Source: a virus. Taken from it: DNA of 64,000 bases. The notes beneath the pieces are model-generated. The model was not told where the DNA came from and did no database searches. It saw nothing but the letters and a program-made list of their open reading frames with translations. The stretch is from positions 124,001 through 188,000 of IMG/VR virus record IMGVR_UViG_3300036770_004723; one strand, 5' to 3'. A program made the position numbers and the translations under genes. Positions 14,875 through 24,600 of the stretch are shown here, in pieces; the first letter of the stretch is position 1, and the number at the start of each line of letters is the position of its first letter.

Positions 14875-16260
14875 ATGTTTAAAGTTGACCTTTTTTCAAA
14901 GCAGGCTGACAAGATTAGAAGCGCAAGATCTTTTCAAGAATTAAATTCTCTAATCAGTGGCATGATAGAAAATGTAGACGAACTATCAGAACAGACGGAT
15001 AAGTTTCTACAATCTCTTTCAAAAAATAAACCAAAAACAGTAGTGTATACTATTGCATTATCTAATAGTAACCGTATTGAATTAGGTGATTTACCTGCAC
15101 CTAAACAAAAGAAAACAAAAGAAACTGGTGATATTATTCCAGCATCTAGTATTAAGTTTCCAAGTGTTACTCCAGATTTTACATCGTTTAAAGCACCTGA
15201 TCTTACTGAAATCACAAGAGAGAATATGGTGCTGCATAAACTAGAGCAGCAAATTACAGAATTACAAGTTGCTGAGCAGGTACTACTAAGCAACACTTTA
15301 TTTTCTAAAATGGAAAATAATAAAGCCTTACGTTTAGAATTAAGGCAAGCAATTAATAAAGGTAAGGTCGCCATAGCAGATCAATTAAAAGCTATGGCAA
15401 AAATTGCCAGAGAAAGCAGACCTAAACATTTAGCTGCTATGATAGACAGTACAGTTAAATTCTTGAACGAGATTATATTAAAACAGCAATTTACTCAGAT
15501 TGTTCCTAGAACATTCGTGTACAAAAGCGATCCATCTTATTCTGGAAAAGATAATCAGATTAATTATCAGACTTTTATTCATATCAAAGATTTTGTGTCT
15601 GACTCTGAGGTCTTAGATAGTTATTCTATTGTCCTTACTTGCTCTATTGATATGGATGATGGCGTTATTAGTTATCATGTTACAAGTTTAACTTCAGATA
15701 AAATTCCTGGTAGTTTCCCTGTAGGTAAACCATTAAAAACATCTAATGAATTACGTAATATGGTAATGGGACTTGTTAAGCGAGATACTAGAAATGTTAC
15801 AGGAGATCGAGTTGCTTTTGGTTTGAATACTAAACAGATGCGGCGTACCACTGAATTTCTGCAACTTGAATTTGTTGATGACATGAGACAGCAAGATGAT
15901 TACTTACTATTCCGTCTTGTAAAAGGTCTGTCTGAAGACGAACAGCATGAAGCGGTTTTGCAAATCGGTGCCGCAGTTGATAAAGTATTTTATAACAAAT
16001 TAACTGATGTACGTAAGCAGATGTCTGTACGTCAAGGTTCTCGTGTAACAGAAGAAGAAAAGAAACAAGCAAAACGAAAAGTTAATATACGTCCTGGTAT
16101 TGAACTTAAAGTTGGTCGAAATAGTAGACGCCTATTTGTTCGAGTGGCTCTTTTACCTAAAACAAAATTGGAAATCACTCGTGATAAATTAAGAAAACTC
16201 GGTACTGAACTTAATATATCACAAAATGCTCTCAATAATATTATGCGGCATATTCAATGA
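14875..16260 (+). CDS. probable virion-associated protein (461 aa), function unknown
   Basis: TATAAT at 14829-14834 offers a sigma70-like -10 upstream, without a good -35, and GAGGA precedes the ATG. The N-terminal 200 residues are helical, followed by an alpha/beta region and a basic C-terminus. NRIELGD (66-72) followed by PAPKQKK matches a motif in the proteins at 2933 and 19442. It is the first of four tightly linked genes ending at the terminator at 19392, the last of which looks like a structural protein. No enzyme motif is seen. Confidence 0.65.
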   Translation: MFKVDLFSKQADKIRSARSFQELNSLISGMIENVDELSEQTDKFLQSLSKNKPKTVVYTIALSNSNRIELGDLPAPKQKKTKETGDIIPASSIKFPSVTPDFTSFKAPDLTEITRENMVLHKLEQQITELQVAEQVLLSNTLFSKMENNKALRLELRQAINKGKVAIADQLKAMAKIARESRPKHLAAMIDSTVKFLNEIILKQQFTQIVPRTFVYKSDPSYSGKDNQINYQTFIHIKDFVSDSEVLDSYSIVLTCSIDMDDGVISYHVTSLTSDKIPGSFPVGKPLKTSNELRNMVMGLVKRDTRNVTGDRVAFGLNTKQMRRTTEFLQLEFVDDMRQQDDYLLFRLVKGLSEDEQHEAVLQIGAAVDKVFYNKLTDVRKQMSVRQGSRVTEEEKKQAKRKVNIRPGIELKVGRNSRRLFVRVALLPKTKLEITRDKLRKLGTELNISQNALNNIMRHIQ

Positions 16261-17387
16261 TACATTCACAAGCTCGATCCACGTTCAAACTAAATCCTAT
16301 TAATGGAATTACAAAAACAGTAAGACGAGCTTTGAATTTTAATGAAAGCTCAGTAATTGATACAAAGCAAATAGGATCTCTGTTAGAGACTTTGTTAAAA
16401 AGGCTTGATAGCTATCCATTTGCTTTAGTGAGGTCAAATTCCTTTAGCCTTATAAATATTTCTACTGTATCAAGTAGTTTTGGTTATTCTAAAATCGAAT
16501 TTTTGAAAAACAAAAGAACCTCAGTTAATCAGGTGTTTTTTACGTTTTCAGTTATTCCATCGCCTGCAAAAAACATAAAACAAGAAAATAGTGTAGATCT
16601 TATCGAAAATGATTTTATGTTTGGAACTAATAGAAGTAACATAAACTATTTGGTTGTTACTTTAGATCAATCCGAAAAGCGACATGGTATTAATTACCAA
16701 ATGCTTAAAAATCTAGAGACCTTATATAATATTGTGGGCGTAGTAACAAAAAGCTTCGTAGTCAATCCTCGCGGCTGGTGGGAATCTGATATATATGTGA
16801 CAAACTATCAACGAGTTTTGTATGATCGTTATTACAGTCGAAGTCCAGAACTTCTTTTTAAAGAAGACCCTATAGGGTTTTGGATATACAGCAAACATGT
16901 ATGGTCAGATTTTCCACATTTAATTTTAACCAGACTGATCGATGAAAACTTCTATAAATATTTTACTTTGTTTATTCTTGATACTATATACGTTAACGAT
17001 GAATTAAGTTACGGCACCAAAGATTGGATGTATGGGAAAACAGGATCTCTGGTTCAATACTATATATCAGGCATAAAAAAACTTTTGGTAATGTTAAACA
17101 ATACTAATGAAATAAACAGTATCTCAGAACTAGAGGACTCTGTGTATTGTATAATTCATTTACTTTATCGTTATGTAGAGGCCGAAGGAATTAACTTAGA
17201 TCCAAAACTTCCTATTACCCTATATAATAGGTTAGCTTCCTACGTTGGAAAACAGTCCGATCAATATCAAGTTAAAGATTTATTCTTTAAACTGTTCTCA
17301 GGCACAGAAAGGGCAGCTTATGATTTACTGGATAAAAGTTTTGAATTCGAAAAACTCGCAGAGAACCTATTCGGAGATTTAAAATGA
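16257..17387 (+). CDS. unknown protein (376 aa), probable virion component
   Basis: It overlaps both neighbours by ATGA, indicating coupled translation at comparable levels. The sequence is rich in aromatic residues (WWESD, GFWIY, DWMYGK) and lacks catalytic motifs, membrane segments or coiled coils. In contractile phages such gene clusters usually encode neck, baseplate or connector proteins, but this is context only. Confidence 0.65.
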   Translation: MIHSQARSTFKLNPINGITKTVRRALNFNESSVIDTKQIGSLLETLLKRLDSYPFALVRSNSFSLINISTVSSSFGYSKIEFLKNKRTSVNQVFFTFSVIPSPAKNIKQENSVDLIENDFMFGTNRSNINYLVVTLDQSEKRHGINYQMLKNLETLYNIVGVVTKSFVVNPRGWWESDIYVTNYQRVLYDRYYSRSPELLFKEDPIGFWIYSKHVWSDFPHLILTRLIDENFYKYFTLFILDTIYVNDELSYGTKDWMYGKTGSLVQYYISGIKKLLVMLNNTNEINSISELEDSVYCIIHLLYRYVEAEGINLDPKLPITLYNRLASYVGKQSDQYQVKDLFFKLFSGTERAAYDLLDKSFEFEKLAENLFGDLK

Positions 17388-18544
17388 GAGTCGTCGAAGG
17401 AACTCAGCAAAGTTTCACTTTAAAATTCTTGGAAGAAGATGGTACACCTACGTATCCTTACGATGACGTAGGTGGACCTTCCGTTACATTCTACGACACA
17501 GATATGGACATAATCGATCGCCGTAACGCTACACCTACAACAGTAACCGGCGAGTGGCAAGTAGATTTTTCCATTCCAAATTTTAATTTAATTGATGAAA
17601 TTGATTTAGATATTGTTTGGGAAATGTACGATGAAGGCTGTAACAGAGTAAGTAAAACTATTACAGTAACTGTTCTTCCTGAAAAGAATAAAAGATATGG
17701 TGACATTGTTACCGTAATAAAAAAGAGTGACACTAAGTTCACTTTCGTCCTTGAACGTACTGTTGAAGCTAATGATAGTGTTCTAATGACTATTTCATTA
17801 AATAATGAGATAATTGCAGAAGACATTGATCTAATGTCTGACCCTACAATAGAAAAAACTATAACGAAAACTCGTGCAGTTTTTGAAGTTCCTTTAGGTG
17901 CAGATACTGCAAGTTTAAGGTTGGAACCTATAAGTGTTTTAGTTATACACACAGATAAGCGTAAGGTTCCCGATATAGTTCAATCCAATTTATGGGTCAT
18001 TACTAATCAGATAATGGTAGCTGTTAGCATGTTGCAGCAATCTATTGATAAAGCTAAATTGGAAAATGTTATTCCTGAACTTGAATTTACTACAGCAGAT
18101 TATTTACTTTATTTGTATCGTGGTCTTCAAATGTTTAACAGCTATCCGCCTTTAGTTACTTCTATTCGTGGGACTAATATGCAGGGCGTATTATTACATT
18201 TATGGATTGTATGCTCTAGTCTCGAAGCCCTTAAGGCACAAACACTTGCAGAAGGCGCTAGTGCATTTGATTTTAGTGGCCAAACTGTAAATCTTAATGT
18301 TGATAGAACACCTAGTTTAGAAGCAGCGATTGGAAGATTAGAGTCGCAAATCGAAAACGAAGTTAAACCTTACAAAAAATTGTTAGGTAAAGCTAGCATC
18401 ATAGACAATGACGGATCTATAGGATCTAAAAGTTTAGCTAGCGCAATAGCAAGAAACTTTGGTAGGACAAGCATAATCAATAGTCCTACTACTAAATTTA
18501 GACGTACATCAGGTTTCTGGATAAACACCAGATTAAATAGATAA
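17384..18544 (+). CDS. probable virion structural protein with N-terminal beta-sandwich (386 aa)
   Basis: The first 200 residues read as two consecutive beta-sandwich domains (alternating hydrophobic strands, e.g. around ITVTVLPE near 92-99), similar in style to phage baseplate or fibre-attachment Ig-like domains. The C-terminal part is helical with a Ser/Arg-rich end. It starts in an ATGA overlap and precedes the gene at 18559 by 14 bases. The exact role is not recognised. Confidence 0.6.
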   Translation: MRVVEGTQQSFTLKFLEEDGTPTYPYDDVGGPSVTFYDTDMDIIDRRNATPTTVTGEWQVDFSIPNFNLIDEIDLDIVWEMYDEGCNRVSKTITVTVLPEKNKRYGDIVTVIKKSDTKFTFVLERTVEANDSVLMTISLNNEIIAEDIDLMSDPTIEKTITKTRAVFEVPLGADTASLRLEPISVLVIHTDKRKVPDIVQSNLWVITNQIMVAVSMLQQSIDKAKLENVIPELEFTTADYLLYLYRGLQMFNSYPPLVTSIRGTNMQGVLLHLWIVCSSLEALKAQTLAEGASAFDFSGQTVNLNVDRTPSLEAAIGRLESQIENEVKPYKKLLGKASIIDNDGSIGSKSLASAIARNFGRTSIINSPTTKFRRTSGFWINTRLNR

Positions 18545-18558
18545 TTAGGAGAATACAA

Positions 18559-19383
18559 ATGTTCCAAGCTAAAATTAATTCTGCTACACCTATCAGCGGT
18601 GGCGCTATTGTTATTGTAAGTGTGTCACATGGACGCGATCAGGTTATTTCACCAGAACAGTTCCGTGCTGAAATGCAAAATGTAGCTGGCCATAAAATGA
18701 CTGCTTTAGCAGGTTCTTTTCAAGTAATTGAATCAGGCCCTTTCCGTAAATTAGTTCGTGGTGCAATGGTCCCAACTCGTGAAGTTATTCCATTCAACAG
18801 GGATAATATGCGAGGCTTCCATAGTTTAAGTGCTTCTATCTACCAAGATGAATCTGAAAACATGTGGCAATTAAAGCAAGATTCTTCAGGTGATTATTTG
18901 GTTAAGGCAAATAACATTGATGACATTGCAGATATTGAGCAACTGATGGCAAGTTTATCAAGTTCTCCGATCCCTGGAAGTGATAACGCTTACTTCAGTG
19001 CTGTCGCCAGTGTACAGGAAGAAGTTAAATCTGCTAAAGGTGGAGACTTTATTACTTACTTTAATAAAGGTGCTTTGTGTGGAGGTATTGTTGTTGCTTC
19101 ATTATCAGAAGAAAATGATGATGAAAGTTTGGTTGTTCTTCACGGTAAAGAAGAAGCCGTTGATGTAATTGATCATAGTCAAGTTACTTCAATCCAAGAC
19201 AATATCGAATCTGTTAGTTGTGCAGGTCTTACTCTTAATGTACCTGAACATCTTGCATCGCAGTCAGCTTCTGCTTCAGAAACAATTGAAAAATTGGTTA
19301 GTTACTATCAAAAAGTGTACGGTCACAATGCAACGTTCTTTTCTAAGTTAGAGCAGCAAATTCGCGGCCACGCTTGGGCGTAA
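18559..19383 (+). CDS. probable structural protein (274 aa), highly expressed
   Basis: SD TTAGGAGA precedes ATG 18559. The protein is neutral to acidic, Ala/Ser-rich and evenly mixed alpha/beta, with no catalytic motif, as expected of a virion building block. It is followed 8 bases later by the strongest terminator of the window, so it ends its transcription unit, a common arrangement for abundant phage proteins. A capsid decoration or tail component would fit; neither is proven. Confidence 0.6.
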   Translation: MFQAKINSATPISGGAIVIVSVSHGRDQVISPEQFRAEMQNVAGHKMTALAGSFQVIESGPFRKLVRGAMVPTREVIPFNRDNMRGFHSLSASIYQDESENMWQLKQDSSGDYLVKANNIDDIADIEQLMASLSSSPIPGSDNAYFSAVASVQEEVKSAKGGDFITYFNKGALCGGIVVASLSEENDDESLVVLHGKEEAVDVIDHSQVTSIQDNIESVSCAGLTLNVPEHLASQSASASETIEKLVSYYQKVYGHNATFFSKLEQQIRGHAWA

Positions 19384-19391
19384 CTGCAAAA

Positions 19392-19422
19392 GAAGTGGGG
19401 CAATTTGCCCCACTTCGTTTTT
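19392..19422 (+). terminator. intrinsic terminator with 10-bp GC-rich stem
   Basis: GAAGTGGGGC (19392-19401) pairs perfectly with GCCCCACTTC (19407-19416) around AATTT and is followed by GTTTTT. It closes the unit that starts at 14875. Confidence 0.93.
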
Positions 19423-19441
19423 GTATTGAGGAAGTTAAAAT

Positions 19442-20173
19442 ATGTCTCGTGTGGAATTAGGTGATATTAAAAAACCGAAAATCAAACCTAAAGTCAAAAC
19501 AGTAGAACAACCTAAAGTCAAAAAGAAAATCAAACCTAAAGTCAAAAAGAAAATCAAACCTAAAGTCAAAACAGTAGAACAGCCTAAAGTCAAAACAGTA
19601 GAACAGCCTAAAGTCAAAAAGAAAATCAATAAAAATCTTGATAAAAAAACAGTTAAAGTCAAAAAGAAAAAAACTCAAAAACTAGATATATCCAGCGGCA
19701 AGGATCTTATTGCTGAAGGTAATGCTATTCTTGAACGCATGTCTGAAAATATTTTCGATGAAAACCGTATTTATTTAGATCAGTATAAACATATGTTTCA
19801 GAAGTTAGCTGCTATGAGTGAAATAGCTGAACATCAATACTTTGCTAAAAAACAAAGTCGTGATATTTATGCACTGATGAAACTTTATGATCAAATGCGA
19901 GAAGTTATTGCGGATCTTAAAGCGCTACAAAACGTAGGGCAATATATTGATGCAGTGATGGATGATGTAATCGAGCCTTTTGCTAAAACAGCTATACAAG
20001 CTTTGCTTGATTTAATTAGTTCTACTAACGCATATAGTAAACGAAATTTAGATCCTGAATTTTCTAAATTATTGGAAGAACAATTGAAATCTTTTGGTAA
20101 AATAGGTGGTATCATGTTGCAAGAAGGATATGATGCCGCAGTAGAAAATACTAGACGTATACTTGAAGGTTAA
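19442..20173 (+). CDS. Lys-rich repeat protein (243 aa) with helical C-terminal domain
   Basis: Residues 1-80 are built from PKVK(T/K) repeats (variants of PKVKTVEQ and KPKVKKKI), giving a long basic tail after RVELGD (3-8). Residues 90-243 form an acidic, helical domain. At DNA level the repeats are 24-nt units (19488-19630). The architecture (basic disordered arm plus helical body) resembles scaffold-associated or DNA-binding phage proteins. The RVELGD motif is shared with the proteins at 2933 and 14875. It is followed by an HNH gene; the function is unknown. Confidence 0.7.
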   Translation: MSRVELGDIKKPKIKPKVKTVEQPKVKKKIKPKVKKKIKPKVKTVEQPKVKTVEQPKVKKKINKNLDKKTVKVKKKKTQKLDISSGKDLIAEGNAILERMSENIFDENRIYLDQYKHMFQKLAAMSEIAEHQYFAKKQSRDIYALMKLYDQMREVIADLKALQNVGQYIDAVMDDVIEPFAKTAIQALLDLISSTNAYSKRNLDPEFSKLLEEQLKSFGKIGGIMLQEGYDAAVENTRRILEG

Positions 20174-20177
20174 CCAA

Positions 20178-20549
20178 ATGGGAATTTCAGCTAGACAAAA
20201 TAAATCGTTTTCAAATAATAGATCTAAGTTAGCTGGCCCATTTACCAAACCTACAGATATAAGGCAAACAGCGGACTGGCGGCGCATAAAAGAGTTAATT
20301 CTAATACGTGACAACTATATATGTCAGAGATGTGGTGCCGTAAATAAACCTGACTACCCGACCGATGTTGCTATGACCGTTGATCATATTATTCCAGTGG
20401 CTTCTGGAGGCAAAAATTTAATGTCTAATCTTATTACTTTGTGCGCTATATGTCACAGTAAAAAACTAGGCAAAAAGAATAAAAGAGGCAAAAATCTTTT
20501 ACTTTCTTTGCAAGCCAGAAAGACAAAAAAATTTGGAGGTAGTAGGTGA
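20178..20549 (+). CDS. HNH endonuclease (123 aa)
   Basis: Cys pairs CQRC and CAIC, about 40 residues apart, bracket VDHIIP, the His-containing catalytic strand of the HNH beta-beta-alpha-metal fold, followed by ASGG and NLITLC. Together these are diagnostic of HNH nucleases. I chose ATG 20178, 7-8 bases after GAAGGT, rather than the in-frame TTG at 20163. It could be a free-standing homing endonuclease or take part in packaging or DNA processing; no terminase gene is adjacent, which favours the former. The lysine-rich C-terminus would help bind DNA. Confidence 0.88.
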   Translation: MGISARQNKSFSNNRSKLAGPFTKPTDIRQTADWRRIKELILIRDNYICQRCGAVNKPDYPTDVAMTVDHIIPVASGGKNLMSNLITLCAICHSKKLGKKNKRGKNLLLSLQARKTKKFGGSR

Positions 20550-21298
20550 GCCTCGAATTAATTCTTAAAAAACAAAAAAGCCTTATCGGTTATGATTCTG
20601 AATCGTACCCTAGTATTCTAAATTTAGATACTTATGAAGGCGAAAAACTATGGAATGCTTTTTTAGAATGTCAAACAGTAAAAGATGTTAGATCTCTGTA
20701 CGGTAAAAACTCTGACATTTACATCAGCATTCTATTTATAAACTATTTTCTAGGCTTAACTTCAAAGCCTTTTAGGCAAGGCAAAAAATATTCACCAGAA
20801 GCCTTAAGTTTGAAACTTCTTACAGCTACCTTGAAAACTGTAAATAGGAAATTGAACTCTTTTTTCTATAGAAAAGGCTTGTTAAAGTTTTCTCAATCTA
20901 ATAGGGAGATTTCTATAGGTGAGAACTACTCAACATTTTTAAATGCTTTTGTCTTACCTAATGTTGTGATATACCAAAATCTTATTATAAAAAATAACGA
21001 TCTCGATAGTGAATTGAATAGGTTAAAAGGTTACTTGTTTAAAGAATTCCCTAGACAGTTAACTAAACCAAGTAAACCTGTGTCAATACAAAACCTAAAA
21101 AATCACAATATAAGTCAATGGCATTATCTAGAAACTGTTGACGGGATAACAGTTAGCATTAGACGTATTGACAGCCAAATTCTTAATTTAAGAATATCAT
21201 TTGATATGCCATTCATCTTTCCTGTAGGAAATTTAAATAAAACATCTTTCTATAATTTAATTCTACGATCTTTAAATTCATTTAATGCAGGATATTAA
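20546..21298 (+). CDS. unknown protein (250 aa), GTG start
   Basis: The GTG at 20546 overlaps the HNH stop (GTGA) and follows a strong SD, GGAGGT (20535-20540), so a GTG start is well supported. The protein is basic and mixed alpha/beta, with no recognised domain. Its coupling to the HNH gene and position before the giant helicase give only weak context. Confidence 0.7.
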   Translation: MSLELILKKQKSLIGYDSESYPSILNLDTYEGEKLWNAFLECQTVKDVRSLYGKNSDIYISILFINYFLGLTSKPFRQGKKYSPEALSLKLLTATLKTVNRKLNSFFYRKGLLKFSQSNREISIGENYSTFLNAFVLPNVVIYQNLIIKNNDLDSELNRLKGYLFKEFPRQLTKPSKPVSIQNLKNHNISQWHYLETVDGITVSIRRIDSQILNLRISFDMPFIFPVGNLNKTSFYNLILRSLNSFNAGY

Positions 21299-21302
21299 CA
21301 CA

Positions 21303-21659
21303 ATGAAACAAGCAGCAATTAACATATCTGCTCGTGATTATCCACGAGCACTGAGTTCTCTAAGTGATGAATTCAGTTTGCCTGTCACTATAAATAAAAA
21401 ACCTGAAATAGAAGATGATGGTATTTACATAGATCCTTTACCTTCGCCGGATCAAACAGAACCATTGGACTCGATGCGTGAAAGAATAAAAAGTAGTTTA
21501 ACTAATAGGTCATGTAATGATCTATTGAATATCTACGGTAAAAAAGCATACTGGCAAAATCTTTCTGACTTAGAAATTAAATTCACAGCAATTGCCTTAA
21601 TTGAAATATTTAATGAGCAAGGTATTGATCCTGCTTCATTTTGGAATTCATTGGTGTAA
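21303..21659 (+). CDS. unknown small protein (118 aa)
   Basis: I chose ATG 21303 (AGGA nine bases upstream, start four bases after the previous stop) over the in-frame ATG at 21285. The protein is acidic, with a Pro/Asp-rich centre (YIDPLPSPDQ) and a helical C-terminus. The gene ends nine bases before the giant helicase gene. No function can be assigned. Confidence 0.65.
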   Translation: MKQAAINISARDYPRALSSLSDEFSLPVTINKKPEIEDDGIYIDPLPSPDQTEPLDSMRERIKSSLTNRSCNDLLNIYGKKAYWQNLSDLEIKFTAIALIEIFNEQGIDPASFWNSLV

Positions 21660-21668
21660 GAGGATACT

Positions 21669-24600
21669 ATGGGAACAACTATTGAAGGACAATACTCTGT
21701 TAGCTCTGATCTTACTTCTATTAGTAATGCAACAGAAGACCTTAAAACAACTTTACTTAAATCTATTGCACCTATTGAATTAAATGAAGCACACAGACAA
21801 GCATATGAAGATGTGTTCTTTACGATTAAAGGCGCGAAAGATTCTAAATTTTCTCAAGACAATTTACGCAGTGCCGTTATTGAAGCACTTAACGTAGGCA
21901 GTAATCTTAACACATTCTTCGCTTTTATTCGGAGAGTGTTTGACTATGCACATTTGTTTGATGATTTACCTAGACAAGAGTTGGAAATGAAAATTCAATC
22001 TCTTGCCAATGAAATGAAAACCAACAATTTGGGTGTGACTGAGGCTGAAGGAAATTTATTTCTCCACGCTTTCCGTTTATTAGATTCAGTAGATAGTGAT
22101 GAAATCCGAAACAACCCATTTAAAGGAAAGCCTGTAGATCAACGTCCAAGCGTTATACCTTTGATAAAAAAATCAACTCGGTACAAAGGTGGCTACGACA
22201 TTATCTATGCAGGTAAAAGTAATCGCGGTGGTATGAAAATCAGTATGTCACCTTACCCACATATTGATCAAGATCCTGTAGGTTTAGGTTACGAACGTAA
22301 AAAACAAACAAATTACAATACAGAAATTGCCTTAAAAGCTGTTAAAGCTGCTAAGCGTATTATGGAAATGATTACCTTACGTAGTGACCAAGGTGCTTTT
22401 TCTGTTGAATCTTCGAACAAAAGAAGATTTTGTCAGTTTCCACTAGATTACTCTTTTGAAAGTTGGAATGACGAAATTTCGAAAATTATGGGAATGAGAT
22501 TAGAGTTTTTCAAAAATCTTGATCCTGTTGTTCGCCCGTATAGAAACTTTTTTAGCGCTGTAGTTATCATAGAGCCTCCTGAAAGTGTTGTTTTCGCTTT
22601 AAATTCTTTTAACACAAGCTCTAGAATGGTAGCCCGTGGTTATAGTTCGCGTCCTGTCGTCCGTCCTGTACTAACCGATATTATTAACGAAGAATCCGCC
22701 TACACACGTCAAGTTGGATCTTCTGTAGCAATTAATTTAGATCTTCCTTTTGTCAAATATATTTGCCAAGATGAATCTACTGATAAAGTTTATTATTGCT
22801 TAAGTACTTGGACTAAGCAATGGACTAGTGCTTTTTTGCGTCCTAAAAATACAAGAGGTGGCGTGAATTTGGATCCTAAAAAAGTTGCAAGGTATATTGT
22901 GCCTTGTAGTCGCTTAGGCTCTATGGAAGAAGCACGTAAAAAATTAGGCTTACACGTATCTGATACTAAAACTAACGAAGATGGCTTAGTTGTAATGCCT
23001 AAAGGTCTTATCAGTTATATGCCAAGACCTGAAGATGCAAGCAATAAAAATGCCGTAGAATTTGAACGTAGTTATGAAGATTATTTACAAACCATTTATG
23101 AATTGAATCTAACACCTGGGCAGTCAGTTGACGAATACACTACAACTATGTTTCCAGATGATCCACGTTTAACCGATGGTTCAAATTTAGGTTCTTTCCT
23201 GCAAGATAAAAAGAAAAACGTCGATTTATATGGCGGTTCGTTACTAGCTTTTAACTGGGATTATGGTACAGCACTTTACGCGCAAACTTCTTCAGATGGA
23301 ATTGCGCAGATTCCTTTGAATGGTTGTTCGCAAATGGATCCGTTAATGATAGCGGATTTCTTAGGTTACGACTTTAAACAAAGCGGTCAAGTTGCTCAAC
23401 ATAAAACGTTCTTAGCTGCTTTAAATGAATTTAAATTTTCTTTTGATTCAAAAGATCGTCTTACTTCAGAAGCAACTTTAAGTACTTTGAGTAAAATGGC
23501 TACTAGTCTAAGGTTGCCTGAAAAATTCACAGACTTAGAAAGCGTACCTATTTACCAACGAGTATTTTTAACGCAACGTATGCTGCACTTATTCGAAGCT
23601 TATTCGTTTTTTGCTGCACGTAATAAAGTTAAAAATATCGAAGAGCTTTTCGAAGAAACAAAAAAACAGATGGGTGTTGATCTGTTTACGACGGAAGGCA
23701 CTCCATTAGATTTCAATCTTTATAACGATCTAATTGGTGATAATATTAGCGCCAGTTCTCTTTCTGTAAGACATAAAGAAGGTCAAGGCGCAATTGTACT
23801 TTGCCTACTTTTACTTGCCTTAAAAGATGCGCAAGGCCGCCCAGGATCTAATTTATTTAACTTTGTGTCAAGAGAAGTAGGGTATCAAAACGCTCCTACT
23901 GAAGTTAAATCTCATGAAGCTTACTTTGATTGTACTTCTCCATCTATTAGAATGGCTGATTTTGGAAATGTATACAATTATTTCGGCGGCAGATTGTTTA
24001 AAAACATGTGTAAGGCCATTACACAAATTCCTAAGAAAGATTTGCTTTACTCTGATCGGGTTAAAGACGAATCGTTTAAAAATAACCAACCTACATCATT
24101 TAACTATATAGCTAATGATGTATTGCCAATGGCTGTAATTTTTAGCAAGTACGTTCCGAATTATTTAGATTATTTTGAAAAAGCTGAAGATATTTTTGAT
24201 CAATATAATCCAGATGAAACTATTGACATCAACGACATTATTGCTCCGGGCATTGAAGCAAATAAAAACAGCACTAAACCTGCGTTGTTTCCTCACCAAG
24301 TAAAAGCAAATCAGTTTTTACGTAAAGCACCTAAGTTCGCAATATTGGACATTAGCCCAGGTGGCGGTAAAACTACAATAGGCATCATTGATATTTTATG
24401 TTTGGCTGAAAAGCATAAAACAGAAAAGTTTGTACCTATTGTACTGGCACCGGATCGTTTGTGTGCTAACTGGTGTGAAGATACTGCGAAGTTTACTAAA
24501 GGTAATTGGAATACTATTCCAATCACTCGTGCTGTTGTTAACGTCTGGGGTTACGATTTACTTTATAAAATCATCAAAGAAGCTCCACGCAATACAATAT

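Noticed and set aside
14934-15374. 146-codon minus-strand frame
   Set aside because: Lies fully inside the well-supported gene at 14875 and has no start signal.
16866-16877. Palindrome ACCCTATAGGGT
   Set aside because: It lies within coding sequence and is explained by the codons; no second copy was seen.
17491-17952. 153-codon minus-strand frame
   Set aside because: Shadow of the gene at 17384, with typical antisense composition.
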